A DNA stretch of 7,306 bases from an uncultured Clostridium sp. (GTDB lineage: Bacteria; Bacillota; Clostridia; TANB77; CAG-508): assembly GCA_946498265.1 (NCBI GenBank), contig CAMMNR010000087.1, forward strand, positions 1 to 7,306. The letters are read 5' to 3'. Under the pieces are notes generated by a model. That model was not told where the DNA came from, ran no database searches, and saw only the letters and a list, made by a program, of their open reading frames with translations. The position numbers and the translations under genes were made by a program. Shown here one piece after another: positions 4,579 to 7,306 of the stretch. Position 1 is the stretch's first letter; the number at the start of each line of letters is the position of its first letter.

Positions 4579-5169
4579 TTATTTTAATAATTCTCTAGAA
4601 TTTTTCATATAGTCCATTCCAGAAAAAATTGTTGCTATAACTTGAATAATCATCATTATAGTTACGATAAGGTTTAATACTAAATCTCCACCTTGTAATG
4701 TTCCTGTAAAGCAATCTCCAAAAGCATTTAAATCTAAAAATGCTAATATTATTGCAATCATTTGTGTTACTGTTTTTAATTTCCCCCATTTTGAAGCTGC
4801 AATTACCTTTCCGCCTTTTTCTACAGATACTAATCTATAACCTGATACCATAAATTCTCTTGCTAGAACAATAATTGGTATCCATGCTGGTAATTTAGCC
4901 ATTTCAACTAACATCATCATTGCTGCTAATACTAGTATTTTATCAGCTAATGGGTCTAAAAATTTTCCAAAAGTTGTTACTTGATTTTTTGATCTTGCTA
5001 TATATCCATCTAACTTATCTGTTATTGATGCTATTATAAATACTATGTCAATTATGATATATTCTATTGGTATACCCAAAAATTTACCTTCTATACCAAA
5101 AAACGGTATTATTACCATTAGTGGTACTAATATTATTCTGAATATAGTTAGTTTATTTGCTAAATTCAT
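4579..5169 (-). CDS. pgsA: CDP-diacylglycerol--glycerol-3-phosphate 3-phosphatidyltransferase PgsA
   Basis: A 196-residue integral membrane enzyme that joins CDP-diacylglycerol and glycerol-3-phosphate to phosphatidylglycerophosphate, the committed step to phosphatidylglycerol and cardiolipin. The CDP-alcohol phosphotransferase signature is complete: Asp51, Asp54-Gly55, Ala58-Arg59, Gly68, Asp72 and Asp76 (DKLDGYIAR then GKFLDPLADK). About six hydrophobic helices are visible. I choose ATG 5169-5167, giving MNLANKLTIFRI, which fits the usual MNLPNKLT family start. An in-frame TTG at 5175 sits 5 bases after AAGGG (5185-5181), better spaced than the ATG at 11, so two extra residues are possible. 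The gene begins 24 bases after the protease stop and is probably cotranscribed with it. Confidence 0.94.
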   Translation of the reverse strand: MNLANKLTIFRIILVPLMVIIPFFGIEGKFLGIPIEYIIIDIVFIIASITDKLDGYIARSKNQVTTFGKFLDPLADKILVLAAMMMLVEMAKLPAWIPIIVLAREFMVSGYRLVSVEKGGKVIAASKWGKLKTVTQMIAIILAFLDLNAFGDCFTGTLQGGDLVLNLIVTIMMIIQVIATIFSGMDYMKNSRELLK

Positions 5170-5193
5170 CTTCAAATCATCCCTTCTACAATT

Positions 5194-6405
5194 TTACTTC
5201 AACATTTCAATAGCTTTTTGTAATTGTGTATCATTTTCTTTTTCCACATTTAATACGTTTTCTACTGTATCTGGTAATTCTACTGTTACATCTGGTTCTA
5301 TTCCGATTTTATTTATTTCTGTTTTATTTGGCGTCAAATATTTTTGTGATGTTATTTTTAATCCACTACCATCTGATAATGTTAATAATTCTTGTATTAC
5401 ACCTTTTCCAAATGTCTTTGTTCCTACAATTTTTGCTTTTCCTAAATCTTTTAATGCTCCTGCTAAAATTTCTGATGAACTCGCCGTATTTTCATTTACA
5501 AGTATCACTACTGGCATGTTTATAATTGGATCACTTTCAGATTTTTTCACTTCTTCATTATTATTCTTGTCAACTTCATATAATAACACTGAACCTTTAT
5601 CAGCTATATAACCTGCTATTTCTAATGCTTGATCTACAAGTCCTCCACCATTATTTCTTAAATCTATTATTAATGATGTTATATTACTTTTTTGCAATTC
5701 TTCAAATTTAGCTTTAAATTCTTCTGCTGTATTTTCATCAAAAGATGTAAATTCAATATAACCAATATTATTTTCTAATACTTCTCCTTCTACTGGGTTT
5801 ACTATTATATTTTCTCTTTTTATTTCAAAGTTTAAAGTTTCAGTTCCTCTTAAAATTTCTAATTGAACTGTAGTTCCTTCTTCTCCTTTTATTTTAGAAG
5901 CTGCTATAGAATTATCTTCTCCAGTATAACTTTCTCCATTTATTTTCATAATATAATCTCCTGGAAGTATTCCTGCTTTCTCTGCTGGACTTCCTTTTAT
6001 TGGAGACAAGACCATTATTCTATTTGTTTCTGTATCATTCACCATATATATTCCTATTCCTACAAAGTTTCCCATTGTGTCTTGCATATATTCTTCCATA
6101 TCTTCTTTTGAAATATACTCAGTGTATTCATCACCTAATCCTTCTATATATCCTTTTATTGCACCTTCTTTTAAATCTTCTTCATTTACTTCTCCTAAAT
6201 AGTATTTATCTATTAGTGCTCTATATTTTTTCAATTCATCATCTATATTTGTTTCTTCAGATGATGAACCAATTAAAAAATCAGTATTATTTCCATTTGT
6301 AAAATATTGATAAAAACCTATTGATGTTAATAAAAATGTCACAAAAGCCACTAATATTGCTAACATTATTATTTTATAAATTTTTGTTTTTTTATTTTCT
6401 TCCAT
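5194..6405 (-). CDS. ctpA: S41-family C-terminal processing protease (CtpA/CtpB type)
   Basis: A 403-residue serine protease anchored outside the membrane. A single hydrophobic segment at about residues 10-31 is an uncleaved anchor or signal. Then come an N-terminal helical region (about 55-110), a PDZ domain (about 112-195, with FVGIGIYMV and SPAEKAGILPGDYIMKINGE) and the S41 core. The core holds LIIDLRNNGGG, the catalytic Ser309 in NENTASSSEI and Lys334 in GTKTFGKGVIQ, with Gln338 four residues on. The usual SASASE motif is TASSSE here, keeping the nucleophile. Start ATG 6405-6403 has AAAGG (6420-6416) upstream; a TTG at 6414 is only one base from that SD. Substrates are unknown. Position behind an M23 hydrolase suggests envelope processing, as in ftsEX-hydrolase-ctpA clusters of Bacillota. 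Confidence 0.94.
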   Translation of the reverse strand: MEENKKTKIYKIIMLAILVAFVTFLLTSIGFYQYFTNGNNTDFLIGSSSEETNIDDELKKYRALIDKYYLGEVNEEDLKEGAIKGYIEGLGDEYTEYISKEDMEEYMQDTMGNFVGIGIYMVNDTETNRIMVLSPIKGSPAEKAGILPGDYIMKINGESYTGEDNSIAASKIKGEEGTTVQLEILRGTETLNFEIKRENIIVNPVEGEVLENNIGYIEFTSFDENTAEEFKAKFEELQKSNITSLIIDLRNNGGGLVDQALEIAGYIADKGSVLLYEVDKNNNEEVKKSESDPIINMPVVILVNENTASSSEILAGALKDLGKAKIVGTKTFGKGVIQELLTLSDGSGLKITSQKYLTPNKTEINKIGIEPDVTVELPDTVENVLNVEKENDTQLQKAIEMLK

Positions 6406-6439
6406 AATTGTCAAACCTTTCTTGATAAATTAGCAGAAC

Positions 6440-6459
6440 GGGCGGAAAGCATTCCGCCC
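6440..6459 (-). terminator. GC-rich hairpin between the M23 hydrolase and the S41 protease
   Basis: A perfect 8-bp stem, GGGCGGAA / TTCCGCCC, with a 4-base loop, 35 bases after the hydrolase stop and 34 before the protease ATG. In the leftward transcript it is followed by GTTCTGCTAATTT, only a modest U-tract. The stem is strikingly GC-rich for this genome. It may be a partial terminator tuning protease and pgsA expression, or an RNA-stabilising or processing site. Confidence 0.55.
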
Positions 6460-6494
6460 ATAAATATATATGTATAATTTATATTCATTATTAC

Positions 6495-7306
6495 CTATGG
6501 TAAATAATTCATAGGATTTCTTCTACAATCATATGTACCTGGACTCACTCTCACTTCGAAATGCAAATGTGGTCCTGATGAATTTCCTGTACTTCCTACA
6601 TTCATTATTTGTTGTCCTTGTGTTACACGTTGTCCTTCAGAAACTCTTATAGATCCTGCTTGTCCATGTGCATATAATGTATATAATCCATTATCATGCA
6701 TTATGATTACATAATTTCCATAACTTGTTGTTAATGCTTTAGCTGTATATACAATTCCATCAGCAACTGCATATACTGGTTGACCATTTATTCCTGCTGA
6801 ACCAAAATCAACTGCTCCATGATATTGTCCACTTGAATAATTTATTCCAGTTGTAATTCTTGAATAAGCACTTGGTACTGGATATATAAATCCTGATGAA
6901 CTTACAGCTCCTCCACCTGTCGAAGTTCCTCCATTTGAACCACTTGAACTAGAAGAGTTATTTTGTTGTTGCTGCTTTTTATATTCTTCTAATTTTCTTT
7001 TCATTTCTGCTTCTTTTTGTTTTATTTCAGCATCTATTGATTTATTAGCTTCATTAAGTTCATCTATTTGACTTTGGATTGCTTGTTCATCTGCTGTTAA
7101 CTTTGTAACATATTGGTCTTTTTCTGCTTTTGAACTTTGCAATTGTGTTGAAACACTTTGTTTTTCTGCTTTAGATGTATCTAACTCTTTTTTACTAGTT
7201 TCTAGACTAGTTTTCATTGCTTCTATTTCTTCTTTTTCTTTTTGAATTTTATCTAAAAGTTCTGCATCATTTGTTGCTATTTCTGTTACTAGATAATAAT
7301 TTGAAA
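6495..7306 (-). CDS. Murein hydrolase with coiled coil and M23 peptidase domain (EnvC/PcsB-like), 5' end outside window
   Basis: 269 C-terminal residues are visible. The frame stays open to the right edge, so the true start, and probably a signal peptide, lie outside; Met at 7217 is internal. A charged coiled coil fills about residues 1-112, opening NYYLVTEIATNDAELLDKI like the helical arm of EnvC/CwlO-type proteins. A Ser/Gly-rich linker follows (about 115-135), then an M23 (LytM) domain with the zinc ligands His162 and Asp166 (HGAVDFG) and His248 (GPHLHFEVR), plus His213 (LYAHG). All ligands are present, so it is potentially an active glycyl/peptidoglycan endopeptidase rather than a degenerate activator. 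Such proteins are commonly controlled by FtsEX; those genes would lie to the right and cannot be seen. Export is inferred. Confidence 0.9.
   Translation of the reverse strand, partial: SNYYLVTEIATNDAELLDKIQKEKEEIEAMKTSLETSKKELDTSKAEKQSVSTQLQSSKAEKDQYVTKLTADEQAIQSQIDELNEANKSIDAEIKQKEAEMKRKLEEYKKQQQQNNSSSSSGSNGGTSTGGGAVSSSGFIYPVPSAYSRITTGINYSSGQYHGAVDFGSAGINGQPVYAVADGIVYTAKALTTSYGNYVIIMHDNGLYTLYAHGQAGSIRVSEGQRVTQGQQIMNVGSTGNSSGPHLHFEVRVSPGTYDCRRNPMNYLP

Noticed and set aside
5045..5611. 188-codon plus-strand open frame opposite pgsA and the S41 protease
   Set aside because: It crosses two real genes and their junction on the other strand, with no SD or recognisable domain; it is an antisense shadow.

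Overview
The window is a very AT-rich bacterial chromosome segment. Intergenic spacers are almost pure A/T, codons are A/T-ended, and nearly every gene has a strong Shine-Dalgarno (SD) site of the AGGAGG type. The gene order rimP-nusA-rnpM(ylxR)-ylxQ-infB, an M23 cell-wall hydrolase next to an S41 protease, and sigma-A-type promoters with 17-bp spacers all point to a low-GC Bacillota, most likely a member of the Clostridia. TGG is used for Trp and genes stop with TAA or TAG, so nothing suggests a mollicute code. This is mostly ordinary core chromosome. I see no phage, CRISPR, tRNA, rRNA or defence genes.

Layout. At 1-2335 a complete promoter-leader-operon unit reads leftwards: a sigma-A promoter, a leader with a 10-bp hairpin, then rimP, nusA, rnpM, ylxQ and the first codons of infB. 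These genes couple ribosome maturation, transcription elongation and termination, RNase P modulation and translation initiation. Four of the five appear to start with TTG. At 2364-2662 lies an 86-residue membrane protein of unknown function with its own promoter. Its real start is an internal GTG. At 2663-3054 is a 392-bp non-coding or poorly coding stretch. It holds that promoter, a possible 55-residue ORF, a 16-bp perfect palindrome over a candidate leftward promoter, and the deoD promoter.

At 3055-3789 deoD (purine nucleoside phosphorylase) reads rightwards. Its 3' end, and the whole gap to the convergent gene greA, is occupied by a 177-bp GGGGACG-type repeat with long inverted arms and a 19-A run. 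The repeat supplies the last codons and stop codon of deoD and probably acts as terminator. This is the most unusual feature of the window. greA follows on the minus strand with a near-consensus promoter embedded in a 13-bp inverted repeat.

At 4579-7306 a leftward cluster encodes a coiled-coil/M23 murein hydrolase (5' end outside the window), an S41 C-terminal processing protease and PgsA (phosphatidylglycerophosphate synthase). The cluster serves cell-envelope growth and remodelling. A GC-rich hairpin separates the hydrolase from the protease.
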